Of a stretch of 64,000 nucleotides of DNA, positions 12,931-24,110 are shown one piece after another. The stretch's first letter is position 1; every line of letters begins with the position of its first letter. The stretch is taken from NCBI RefSeq assembly GCF_032854445.1, contig NC_088300.1, forward strand, positions 12,061,191 through 12,125,190, in the 5' to 3' direction. The DNA is from Liolophura sinensis. Lineage: Eukaryota > Mollusca > Polyplacophora > Chitonida > Chitonidae. Made by a program: the position numbers and the translations under genes. Below the pieces are notes generated by a model. It worked only from the letters and a program-made list of their open reading frames with translations, was not told the DNA's origin and ran no database searches.

Positions 12931-13040
12931 CGGTCAAGACAAATCAACGGTCAAGACAAAACAACGGTCAAGACAAAGTAACGGTCAAGACAAAGTAACG
13001 GTCAAGACAAAACAGCAGTCAAGACAAAGCATCAGTTAAG
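12931..13040. repeat. 17-bp tandem repeat, about six copies
   Basis: The unit is CGGTCAAGACAAAGTAA with small changes (CAACGG, CAGCAG). The last copies decay to ATCAGTTAAG. Confidence 0.9.
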
Positions 13041-13049
13041 CACTTCATG

Positions 13050-13215
13050 CAAAGAGAAGCAGTCATCAGCTTTCATGTTCTAGGCGAATGAATTAAATCA
13101 GTATTCAAATCGTATATCATGTTAGTTGTCAATCAAAATATGTGTCTCAGTTGCGCTTTGATTGCAACTGTTCAATTATAGCCAGCCGTATTAATGCATA
13201 AACACGATGACTATG
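13050..13215 (+). repeat. Dispersed repeat, copy 2 (partner at 8493-8690)
   Basis: Aligned by shared blocks to 8493-8690 in the same orientation. Both copies sit just 3' of a short tandem array (30-bp at 8.3 kb, 17-bp here), which suggests that the arrays may belong to the same element. Confidence 0.65.
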
Positions 13216-15287
13216 CATTCTATAAGCTCGAGTTCAGCAGAGCTAGATAAATTTTGAAGCACAGAGATCATATGCACTTACTATAGTCTGTTTTCTTTTA
13301 AAGTTTAACCAGTCGCCTATATTCAGCTTTCTGTAAAATCAGTCCTTCTCGCTACCAAAACTGCCTTTAATCAGTGGCCCGTATCAACACAAGCCATTCA
13401 CATCGATATGTTGGACCTCCATGGTATTGCAAAGAAAATACAGTTAGAATACCTTTTCTAAATGATGATGTTAAACTCCATAAGCACGGTTTCGACACCA
13501 GGAACTCGTTGCCTTGGGTGGTGTAATAATTATTCAAACACGGGTGGGATGCTGGACAATGGTGGTGTAGAGTAATTTTTTTTTTCAACAGCTGTACCAA
13601 AATGTGGATAGATCAAACTCTACACAATAACACAACCTAAACGCCACTCTCTCCAAGAATAGAATACTTTGCTTTTTTAGAACCGAATTCCTAACATCCA
13701 ACCCTAAAACCATGCTTCCGTGAGATCATGTAGTGTAAAAAATCCATTTATTAAGGTTATATTATACCAAAGCGTTTGAGCAATTTCAAATATAGCAATA
13801 TCATAAGCAGGGTTTACAATAAATATAACTGTAGTAACCCGTCGTCAAAACATATTCAAAACAACTTCTCCCGGTATCCAGCATGCCACTTGTTTTTGAA
13901 TAATTATGACCTGAGGCAATGAGTTGTTGCCATCGAAAACGAGTTTATGCGTTAAAGTGTTCTAACTTCATTTTCTTTGCAAGAATATGAACTCCCAACA
14001 TATCCGTGCGTACAGCTTATGTTGTTACGCGTCACTGACTAAAGGCAATATTGGTAGCCAGTATGACTCGTTTTAAAATTTCAACTCTTCCACATTTAAG
14101 AGTCTAATATCAATAACAATGACTCGTTCAAGGGTAGTCATTTCTTAAATTACTTTTAACTGACATCAACTTATCACGCTGATTGGTTGGTACCTTACTT
14201 TTGCCTTGAATGGAGTAATACAAGGGTTTACCAGTGAACGAAAATGTGATATTCAGGGGGGCGGGGATGAGTCTTGTTACCACAGTAACAACGCCACACC
14301 ACATTTATTACAGAATGTTAACGTCATGACAGCGTGCCAATCTGACGCACTGTCGTCAAAACGTTCCTTGGAATACAAAGAATGTTATGCCGTTATGCTG
14401 TTGCGGAACTTAGAAAGTTATGCCCTATCTTTATATCATTTTTAAAGCTTAAATCTAAAAAAAGCAAGGCTTTATTATTCTGTTCAAAACACAATCTAGA
14501 ATTGACCCCTCTCTGCCCGCCCTACAGCCAATTCGCCTACACGCACGTGGTTTTTATCTATTGAACCAGCCATCGCGGTGAACCAATCGTTGATATTTTG
14601 GATTACTGCTGTCGTCTACTGATATAACCAGAGTAAAAATAACAAAAGCAAAAAAACATATCCAAGAAATGGGTTAATTTCGTCTCTGGTTTCAAGCCAT
14701 TTTGTCATCTGAAGGCTTAACCTAATTTCCGTCCGATCACGCATGAAGCTTATCCTGTCAGCATGCCGGTATCACACCCTCACACGATGCACGGTACCGA
14801 TGACCGATAAACCGATAAACCATGAACAAGTTCAGCATAAGCATATAACAGATCGTCTGGAGAACAGTCCAAGCATGAGTTCGATCCCTGACATTGCAGA
14901 TTTGTTCTTTGTCGGTTATTTTCGAAAGAGGCTGTCAGTATTTCTTGATGAAAGAGACGACATATAGCACCATTAAGCAACAGATATTCAATAGTTATGA
15001 TAACACTATTACATATTGGCGGCAAAGACAGAATTTCAAGATGAGCCCTCATGGAGAGGTCACAGCTTTGATTGGCATGATTCCTTTGTCAAGTTATGAG
15101 ACGTCACGAGCATAAGTGGTTATTCGTATTCAAATCAGATTTTACTGAATACTGTGTCAGCAAATGGCACACACATATTTCATATCCAGGGATATTCCAC
15201 CCAGTTTTACAAAGACCCTTTATGTGGGGACTGTAGTGTGCTATGGACCTCATCTACTGTGTTAAGGAATCTCTAATCATTATAGTT
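13216..15287. other. Intergenic sequence, no gene recognised
   Basis: Ordinary AT-rich sequence with overlapping short ORFs around 14200-15115 that match nothing I know. It borders the large 36-bp array. Confidence 0.55.
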
Positions 15288-18200
15288 TTATTTACGTGCA
15301 CTGTGGTACGGATACTCCATCTAGTGTTTTTATAAAGTGTGGTACGGATACTCCATCTGGTGTTTTTATAAAGTGTGGTACGGATACTCCATCTAGTATG
15401 TTCACCTAGTGTGGCAAGGATACTCCATCTAGTGTGTTCATCTAGTGTGGCAAGGATACTCCATCTAGTGTGTTCATCTAGTGAGGTAATGATATTCCAT
15501 CTAGTGTGTTCATCTAGTGTGGCAAGGATACTCCATCTAGTGTGTTCATCTAGTGAGGTAATGATATTCCATCTAATGTGTTCAACTAGTATGGTAAGAA
15601 TACTCCATCTAGTGTGTTCATCTAGTGTGGCAAGGATACTCCATCTAGTGTGTTCACCTAGTGTGGCAAGGATACTCCTATACCCCATCTAGTGTGTTCA
15701 CCTAGTGTGGCAAGAATACTCCATCTAGTGTGTTCATCTAGTGAGGTAATGATATTCCATCTAGTGTGTTCACCTAGTGTGGCAAGAATACTCCATCTAG
15801 TGTGTTCATCTAGTGTGGCAAGGATACTCCATATAGTGTGTTCATCTAGTGAGGTAATGATATTCCATCTAGTGTGTTCATCTAGTGTGGCAAGGATACT
15901 CCATATAGTGTGTTCATCTAGTGAGGTAATGATATTCCATCTAGTGTGTTCATCTAATGTGGCAAGGATACTCCATCTAGTGTGTTCATCTAGTGAGGTA
16001 ATGATATTCCATCTAGTGTGTTCATCTAGTGTGGCAAGGATACTCCATATAGTGTGTTTATCTAGTGAGGTAATGCTATTCCATATAGTGTGTTCATCTA
16101 GTGTGGCAAGGATACTCCATATAGTGTGTTCATCTAGTGTGGCAAGGATACTCCATATAGTGTGTTCATCTAGTGTGGCAAGGATACTCCATCTAGTGTG
16201 TTCATCTAGTGAGGTAATGATAATCCATCTAGTGTGTTCATCTAGTGTGGCAAGGATACTCCATCTAGTGTGTTCATCTAGTGAGGTAATGATATTCCAT
16301 CTAGTGTGTTCATCTAGTGAGGTAATGATATTCCATCTAGTGTGTTCATCTAGTGAGGTAATGATATTCCATCTAGTGTGTTCATCTAGTGTGGCAAGGA
16401 TACTCCATATAGTGTGTTCATCTAGTGAGGTAATGATATTCCATCTAGTGTGTTCATCTAGTGAGGTAATGATAATCCATCTAGTGTGTTCATCTAGTGT
16501 GGCAAGGATACTCCATCTAGTGTGTTCATCTAGTGAGGTAATGATATTCCATCTAGTGTGTTCATCTAGTGTGGTAATGATATTCCATCTAGTGTGTTCA
16601 TCTAGTGAGGTAATGATATTCCATCTAGTGTGTTCATCTAGTGAGGTAATGATATTCCATCTAGTGTGTTCATCTAGTGTGGCAAGGATACTCCATATAG
16701 TGTGTTCATCTAGTGAGGTAATGATATTCCATCTAGTGTGTTCATCTAGTGTGGCAAGGATACTCCATATAGTGTGTTCATCTAGTGTGGCAAGGATACT
16801 CCATCTAGTGTGTTCATCTAGTGAGGTAATGATATTCCATCTAGTGTGTTCATCTAGTGTGGTAATGATATTCCATCTAGTGTGTTCATCTAGTGTGGCA
16901 AGGATACTCCATCTAGTGTGTTCATCTAGTGAGGTAATGATATTCCATCTAGTGTGTTCATCTAGTGTGGTAATGATATTCCATCTAGTGTGTTCATCTA
17001 GTGAGGTAATGATATTCCATCTAGTGTGTTCAACTAGTATGGTAAGAATACTCCATCTAGTGTGTTCATCTAGTGAGGTAATGATATTCCATCTAGTGTG
17101 TTCATCTAGTGTGGCAAGGATACTCCATATAGTGTGTTCATCTAGTGAGGTAATGATATTCCATCTAGTGTGTTCATCTAGTGAGGTAATGATAATCCAT
17201 CTAGTGTGTTCATCTAGTGTGGCAAGGATACTCCATCTAGTGTGTTCATCTAGTGAGGTAATGATATTCCATCTAGTGTGTTCATCTAGTGTGGTAATGA
17301 TATTCCATCTAGTGTGTTCATCTAGTGAGGTAATGATATTCCATCTAGTGTGTTCAACTAGTGTGGTAAGAATACTCCATCTAGTGTGTTCATCTAGTGT
17401 GGTAAGGATACTCCATCTATTGTGTTCACCTAGTGTGGCAAGGATACTCCATCTAGTGTGTTCATCTAGTGAGGTAATGATATTCCATCTAGTGTGTTCA
17501 ACTAGTATGGTAAGAATACTCCATCTAGTGTGTTCATCTAGTGAGGTAATGATATTCCATCTAGTGAGGTAATGATATTCCATCTAGTGTGTTCATCTAG
17601 TGTGGTAATGATATTCCATCTAGTGTGTTCATCTAGTGTGGCAAGGATACTCCATATAGTGTGTTCATCTAGTGTGGCAAGGATACTCCATCTAGTGTGT
17701 TCATCTAGTGAGGTAATGATATTCCATCTAGTGTGTTCAACTAGTATGGTAAGAATACTCCATCTAGTGTGTTCATCTAGTGAGGTAATGATATTCCATC
17801 TAGTGTGTTCATCTAGTGAGGTAATGATATTCCATATAGTGTGTTCATCTAGTGTGGTAATGATATTCCATCCAGTGTGTTCATCTAGTGTGGCAAGGAT
17901 ACTCCATATAGTGTGTTCATCTAGTGTGGCAAGGATACTCCATCTAGTGTGTTCATCTAGTGAGGTAATGATATTCCATCTAGTGTGTTCATCTAGTGTG
18001 GCAAGGATATTCCATATAGTGTGTTCATCTAGTGTGGCAAGGATACTCCATATAGTGTGTTCATCTAGTGTGGCAAGGATACTCCATCTAGTGTGTTCAT
18101 CTAGTGTGGCAAGGATATTCCATATAGTGTGTTCATCTAGTGAGGTAATGATATTCCATCTAGTGTGTTCATCTAGTGTGGCAAGGATACTCCATATAGT

Positions 18201-19115
18201 GTGTTCATCTAGTGTGGCAAGGATACTGCATCTAGTGTGTTCATCTAGTGAGGTAATGATATTCCATCTAGTGTGTTCATCTAGTGTGTCAAGGATATTC
18301 CATATAGTGTGTTCATCTAGTGTGGCAAGGATACTCCATATAGTGTGTTCATCTAGTGTGGCAAGGATACTCCATCTAGTGTGTTCATCTAGTGTGGCAA
18401 GGATATTCCATATAGTGTGTTCATCTAGTGTGGCAAGGATACTGCATCTAGTGTGTTCATCTAGTGAGGTAATGATATTCCATCTAGTGTGTTCATCTAG
18501 TGTGGCAAGGATACTCCATCTAGTGTGTTCATCTAGTGAGGTAATGATATTCCATCTAGTGTGTTCATCTAGTGTGGCAAGGATACTCCATATAGTGTGT
18601 TCATCTAGTGTGGCAAGGATACTCCATCTAGTGTGTTCATCTAGTGTGGCAAGGATATTCCATATAGTGTGTTCATCTAGTGAGGTAATGATATTCCATC
18701 TAGTGTGTTCATCTAGTGTGGCAAGGATACTCCATATAGTGTGTTCATCTAGTGTGGCAAGGATACTCCATCTAGTGTGTTCATCTAGTGTGGTAAGGAT
18801 ACTCCATCTATTGTGTTCACCTAGTGTGGCAAGGATACTCCATCTAGTGTGTTCATCTAGTGAGGTAATGATATTCCATCTAGTGTGTTCATCTAGTGTG
18901 GCAAGGATACTCCATATAGTGTGTTCATCTAGTGAGGTAATGATATTCCATATAGTGTGTTCATCTAGTGAGGTAATGATATTCCATCTAGTGTGTTCAT
19001 CTAGTGTGGCAAGGATATTCCATCTAGTGTGTTCACCTAATGTGGTAAGGACACTCCATCTAGTGTGTTCATGTAGTGTGGCGACGTTAGTTTATCTAGT
19101 GAGTTCATCTAGTGT
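15288..19115. repeat. 36-bp satellite array, roughly 105 copies, with higher-order structure
   Basis: The monomer reads CATCTAGTGTGTT + CATCTAGTG then a variable 14-base tail, so it contains two CATCTAGTG sub-repeats. Two tail types dominate: TGGCAAGGATACTC and AGGTAATGATATTC, with a hybrid TGGTAATGATATTC and a CATCTAG/CATATAG variant. The types are interspersed non-randomly: the block at about 16350-16636 recurs at about 17070-17356, exactly 720 bp (20 monomers) away and nearly identical. A 13-bp deletion between sub-repeats near 17558 shifts the phase. Stop-free frames run for over 500 codons on both strands, a consequence of the period being divisible by three. Edges (15300-15400 and 19030-19115) are diverged. 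Confidence 0.97.
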
Positions 19116-20430
19116 GTTCATCTACACCGTATTGGTGTTTGTATGGTAACAGTGAAGCATTATGTACACACCATACAGGTTGTCATGGACGCTATTGGTG
19201 TCCATGTGGTAACGGTGAAGCAATACACACCATTCAGGTTGTTATCGACAGTATTGGTGTTTGTGTATCAACCGTGAAGCAATATGTACACACCATACAG
19301 GTTGTCATCGACAGTATTGGTGTCCATGTGGTAACGGTGAAGCAATACACACCATTCAGGTTGTCATCGACCGTATTGGTGTTTGTGTATCAACAGTGAA
19401 GCAATATGTACACACCATACAGGTTGTCATCGACAGTATTGGTGTCCCTGTGGTAACGGTGAAGCAATACACACCATACAGGTTGTCATCGACCGTATTG
19501 GTGTTTGTGTATCAACAGTGAAGCAATATGTACACACCATACAGGTTGTCATTGACAGTATTGGTGTTTGTATGGTAACAGTGAAGCATTATGTACACAC
19601 CATACAGGTTGTTATCGACCGTATTGGTGTTTGTATGGTAACGGTGAAGCAATACACACCATTCAGGTTGTTATCGACCGTATTGGTGTTTGTGTATCAA
19701 CAGTGAAGCAATATGTACACACCATACAGGTTGTCATCGACAGTATTGGTGTCCATGTGGTAACGGTGAAGCAATACACACCATTCAGGTTGTCATCGAC
19801 CGTATTGGTGTTTGTGTATCAACAGTGAAGCAATATGCGCACACCATACAGGTTGTCATCGACAGTATTGGTGTCCATGTGGTAACGGTGAAGCAATACA
19901 CACCATACAGGTTGTTATCGACCGTATTAGTGTTTGTGTATCAACAGTGAAGCAATATGCGCACACCATACAGGTTGTCATCGACAGTATTGGTGTATTA
20001 ATGTTTGTGTGATACCACTGAAGGAATATGTACACATCATGCAAGTTTCATCGACAGTATGGTAACACTGAAGCAATACACACCATATAGGATGTTATCG
20101 ACTGAAGTGGTGTTTGTATGGTAACAGTGAAGCAGTATATACACCATACATGTTGTCATCGACCATATTGGTGTTTGTGTAGCAACAGTGAAGCAATATG
20201 CGCACACCATACATGTTGTCATCGACCGTATTGGTGTTTGTGTACCAACAGTGAAGCAATATGAACACTATACAGGTTTTCATCGACCGTATTGGTGTTT
20301 GTATGGTAACAGTGAATCAATACACACCATACAGATTGTCATCGGCCGTATTGGTTTTTGCATGGTAACACTGAAGCAAGATATACACACACCATGCAGG
20401 CTGTCGCCAACCGTATTGGTGTTCATACAT
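19116..20430. repeat. 122-bp dimeric tandem array (63 + 59 bp monomers)
   Basis: It directly abuts the 36-bp array. Monomer A carries GTTTGTGTATCAACAGTGAA and ends in TGTCATCGACAGTATTGGT. Monomer B carries GTCCATGTGGTAACGGTGAA, lacks the extra TATGT and ends in CGACCGTATTGGT. A and B alternate with an exact 122-bp period at, for example, 19261/19383 and 19568/19690/19812. About 20 monomers are present; after 20000 they become irregular and diverged. ORFs crossing it are repeat artefacts. Confidence 0.95.
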
Positions 20431-20639
20431 GCATACATGCATATATTGTCACCAGCATGCACACCTCCCTTGCGTTCTTAACACGGGAGTCTATCGTCAG
20501 TATTTGCTTTCAGAAGAGTTGATATTTACTTTGCCGATTTGAACTTAGGATACTTATTTATATGCTGTCAGGTTCCTGTATTGGTCAGTACTGAAGGAGG
20601 CAGAACCCAAAGAAATGCAACGCTCTCCACCAGCTGTTG
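20431..20639. other. Spacer after the satellite domain
   Basis: It contains a short ATACATGCATACATGCATA repeat near 20426-20445 and otherwise nothing recognisable. Confidence 0.5.
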
Positions 20640-21260
20640 AAACTGTTGAATGCTGATGTCGTAATGTACTCGTGTTCGCATTCGTGGTCTTTCGTATTTA
20701 TTCGTGAGCGTTCGTAATGATTTTGTGTTATATTTTTCATGTCGGTGACAACTTCAATGGGTTAAAAAAATTACAGACTTAAATTCGTAATAATTTGTAA
20801 TTATTCGTAAAGCCTTTGTAAATATTCGCAAAGGTCTCCGTTGCAGTCTTAAAGGTAAAGTAATTATTCCGGAAGCATCGTTATGTCGTAACGGTTCTTA
20901 TAAATAAGAATAGAAATGAAATGCTTGGGAATGAATACGAATTTACGATAGTTAGTGTCTTATTCTTATATGGACAGCATTCTTAATTATTCATAAGTCT
21001 GTCAGCATAAACTGAGTGCGGACATAGATATCATTCTTTTAAAGTTATTCTAAAGTTCAAAGAACGTCGTAAACATGATGCTATCGATCTGTCGACTTTA
21101 CCTCTTGCAACACGATGCAATAAGAGTCTTATGTCATAACGGCTCGGCACAGCATTCGGTTAAACATAAACTGGGCTTAACTTGTGTTCTTTCGTGGTCT
21201 GTGTTGAAGGTTGCATTAAAAACCGGTCTTATGGAACGTTCATTGACGTTATGAGTGACG
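20640..21260. repeat. Region with recurrent TTCGTAA/TTCGTGG and CGTTATGTCGTAACGG motifs
   Basis: TTCGTA-type heptamers recur at least eight times in 20650-20840. A CGTTATGTCGTAACGG palindromic segment near 20878 has a diverged partner (CTTATGTCATAACGGC) near 21129. This could be a decayed non-autonomous element. No transposase is present. Confidence 0.35.
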
Positions 21261-21697
21261 TCTTAAATAATTGGACCACAGCGGACACACGAATGAATTT
21301 AAACAATTTGTACCAAAGTATTTGTTTCCTTGGTACTTTTGGATATTTTCAACGATGAGAAATCTATTTAGTTACATTTATGGATCAGAAAGGGTTAAGG
21401 AGTGAAAAACGACATTGCAAATGGAGAATTTGTTCCGTGTGTCGTTCAGAGTCGTTCGTTCGCAGAGATGGATGAAAGTATAAAATCGGATGCAGAAGTC
21501 ATTGCCAGAATGGACTTTAACATCATTTGTATATACAAGTATATACAAGTACTCAACAAACAGTTCTTTGCTTGGTTTAACTACTTTGATGATACCATTA
21601 AGCAACACGATCGATTTCATATTTTTTTTAAATTAAGCGTATTGAACACGAAACCAGATGTCGTTCAGGACTGCATTACATGTATACGCTGTGCTTG

Positions 21698-21860
21698 CCG
21701 GCTTCCTCTCCAGTCATACGTGTGAAGGTCTTGCAGCAACTTGCATATGATCATGGGTTTGGCCCGAGCTCTAACCGGTTTCCTCCCACCATAATGCTGG
21801 TTTAGGTGGTACACGTGAAGTGTTCTTGAGCACACCGTGAAACAAGAATCCAGTAAATAT
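21698..21860 (+). mobile_element. 5'-truncated SINE copy
   Basis: Body and tail of the window's main SINE: CCGGCTTCCTCTCCAGTC, GGTTTCCTCCCACCATAATG, GTTCTTGAGCACACCGTGAA. The tRNA-like head is absent and the copy is clearly diverged, so it is older than the copies with target-site duplications. Confidence 0.8.
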
Positions 21861-22071
21861 ATAGGCTACTTACAACACGCGGAAAACTCTAGGCCCCTAT
21901 ACTGCGTGATGACTTTGTAAGCATCCTGGCTTATCGGAACACCATTTTGACCATGGCGTTTACATTCCGTTTAAAACTTTGTGCTCAGCAGCGTAGTCTA
22001 TTGATCATTCCTTTCTTTGAGATGACGATATAGCGGGAACTGGTAACATAGTACTAACTGAGGCAAATGGG

Positions 22072-22240
22072 GACCTGTTAAACGTCCGGCAGCAGGACCT
22101 TGACGTCATTTTATGAGGTCAAATGATCCATTCAGAGCTTATCATGATGACGTCACATTAAAGACAGAACGACCTAACAATAGAAACTGATATACTGTGG
22201 CATTGTAGACGTTGCGCTACAATCCATTTTTGATGTAACA
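22072..22240 (+). repeat. Dispersed repeat, partner in inverted orientation at 30758-30905
   Basis: It shares ordered blocks with the reverse complement of 30758-30905: the GTCCTGCTGCCGGACGTTTA complement, AGCTTATCATGATGACGTCACATTA, AAGACAG, AATAGAAAC and TGTAGACGTTG(C/T)GCT. It includes two TGACGTCA palindromes. Confidence 0.6.
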
Positions 22241-24041
22241 ATGGCCCATGTTTCTGAGTCACATCTAAAAAATGAGTCACATCTAAAAAAATATGTCGCC
22301 TCCTCATGCGTGGGATAATGTAACCCATTCAGATGGGGCTTTTTATGGCGCTTTAGTGATGTATAGAGTCCTTAGGCCCTAACCTAATGAAGTGGAGTTT
22401 GAACCTATTGAAATGGTGCGACTATTTGCCATCTATTACACTGTCGTCGCTGCTCTGGTTTTTCTCTCTATGCTGTACGCCTTTTTTTATTTATCATTTA
22501 TCATTTATTTTATTAGTAAAACAAAATTCAAAATCTGAAAAAAAAAAAGTTTTACCATGCAGTAGTACGGCATAAGTTCACTATGATAATTCATCCAATA
22601 GTATGCTCCATACAACACACTGACTGCATATTGAATAAAATTAATCTGGTAGTATACATGCATAAAATGGATTCTCCTGCGATTAAAAATTGCATATGAA
22701 TATTGTAACGTCCCTCTTAAAGAACTTGCTTAATTGGGGAGACCAGATGACAAAGTGAAACGATGCGATCGTCGTCTCATCAAGAGTCGTCATTTTTCCC
22801 TTGCCTCAGTTATTTCCCCTTTCTCGAAAATCGGTCAGTTCACTTGCCCTTTATGTTTACTAGGTGGAGGTGAATCATTCTCAAAAAAAATATCCTGATT
22901 ATCGTGGGATTCGAATGAGACAAATAAGAAATCGTGAAAACTTGTGAGAAAGATGTGCATTACTATTTTACAAGGCCTACACATGCTACAGCATAATGTC
23001 TTCAGTGCAGGTTAGTACAATAGCTGAAGTCCATATGTCCAGCTTGACCATTATGAATGAGGGTCTTCAAACGTGAAACTAGGCGGAAAAACTAATATTC
23101 ATATCCCACTTAAACAAGAAATTATTGGTATAGGTATATTGAGGAGTATTTCGGGGGTAGAGCCCGAGTGCAAACAGCACTCTTCAAGCGATAAACTTAC
23201 AGGCTTACAGGCCACGGTCTAACAGGTGGAAGCTTGATCCGAGCGAGTCACCCTATTTGACAAGGGTCGCTGTTTTTGAGGAGAGAGCCATGCTTTAAGC
23301 GTATTAGGCAGTGATAGGTGCTCGCAAGAATAATATCCATATCACTTTAAAAGAGGTTCCATAGGAAAATGAATTTAAAAATTATGTAACTAAGCAATTT
23401 TCGATCAGCATAGTGCAAAATGTAGACGTAGTGGAAGGCTTTCTTGCATCATAGAATTAAACTATGGAACGATGTACGTGCAAGCAGTACAGGTCACAGA
23501 TTAACCCATGTTCTGGCACGATGGTACACCTGCATGGTAATCCCAGGTGTCGCATTTTTTACGGTGTAAATCACTTTACTCTGACATTTCTGAAGTAAGG
23601 AAATGAATACACATATGATTTATGACAATGTATGACAAATATCGTCCAAGGTAAACTAAAATAACCCGCAGTGGCCTTGGTCATAATGGAGCATGTGCGG
23701 ATGACGGCCATTTATGAAACCATGCTTTTCTTAGAAACTGTAAGTGTAACAAACTGCGGTGAGTTTTACGTGGTTTTACATATTTTATGAATTGCGGTTT
23801 TTCTTATAAGTATCTTCAACTGGGAATGAAAGAATAGCTAAATGAGGACATTTTCACGGATTCTCATTCCTCGTACCCCTTATTCTCACTGTCCATGAAA
23901 AATAAATGACCAGTATAAAATGCTTACAGAAAAGAGAGTAAAATAAGAGCAGCCTGTTATTCGGAATAGGGTTAAACATGACCGGTGATATACGGCCTCT
24001 TCAAAATTTACTTCAGTTAGGGTTTAATTCTACGTTTAAAA
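22241..24041. other. Intergenic sequence, no gene recognised
   Basis: It includes a duplicated GAGTCACATCTAAAAAA near 22256-22290. Short ORFs lack known motifs. Confidence 0.55.
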
Positions 24042-24110
24042 AAGCTGGCGGAAACACGAAGTTTATTATCGGGATGGAACTGATATTTAACGGCATCTGT
24101 TATTTCCCTG
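24042..24110 (+). repeat. Dispersed repeat, copy 1 (partner at 27508-27605)
   Basis: AGCTGGCGGAAACACGAAGT-TTATTATCGGGA, TGGAACTGATATTTA and GGCATCTG align in order with 27508-27605, same orientation. Confidence 0.6.

Noticed and set aside
15658-17583. 641-codon minus-strand and 626-codon plus-strand frames as repeat-protein genes
   Set aside because: Both arise from a 36-bp satellite whose period is divisible by three. Open frames exist on both strands, there is no start context, signal or unique domain, and the frames die where a monomer is deleted.
10500-20430. CRISPR array
   Set aside because: Repeats are directly tandem with no unique spacers, and the DNA is eukaryotic.
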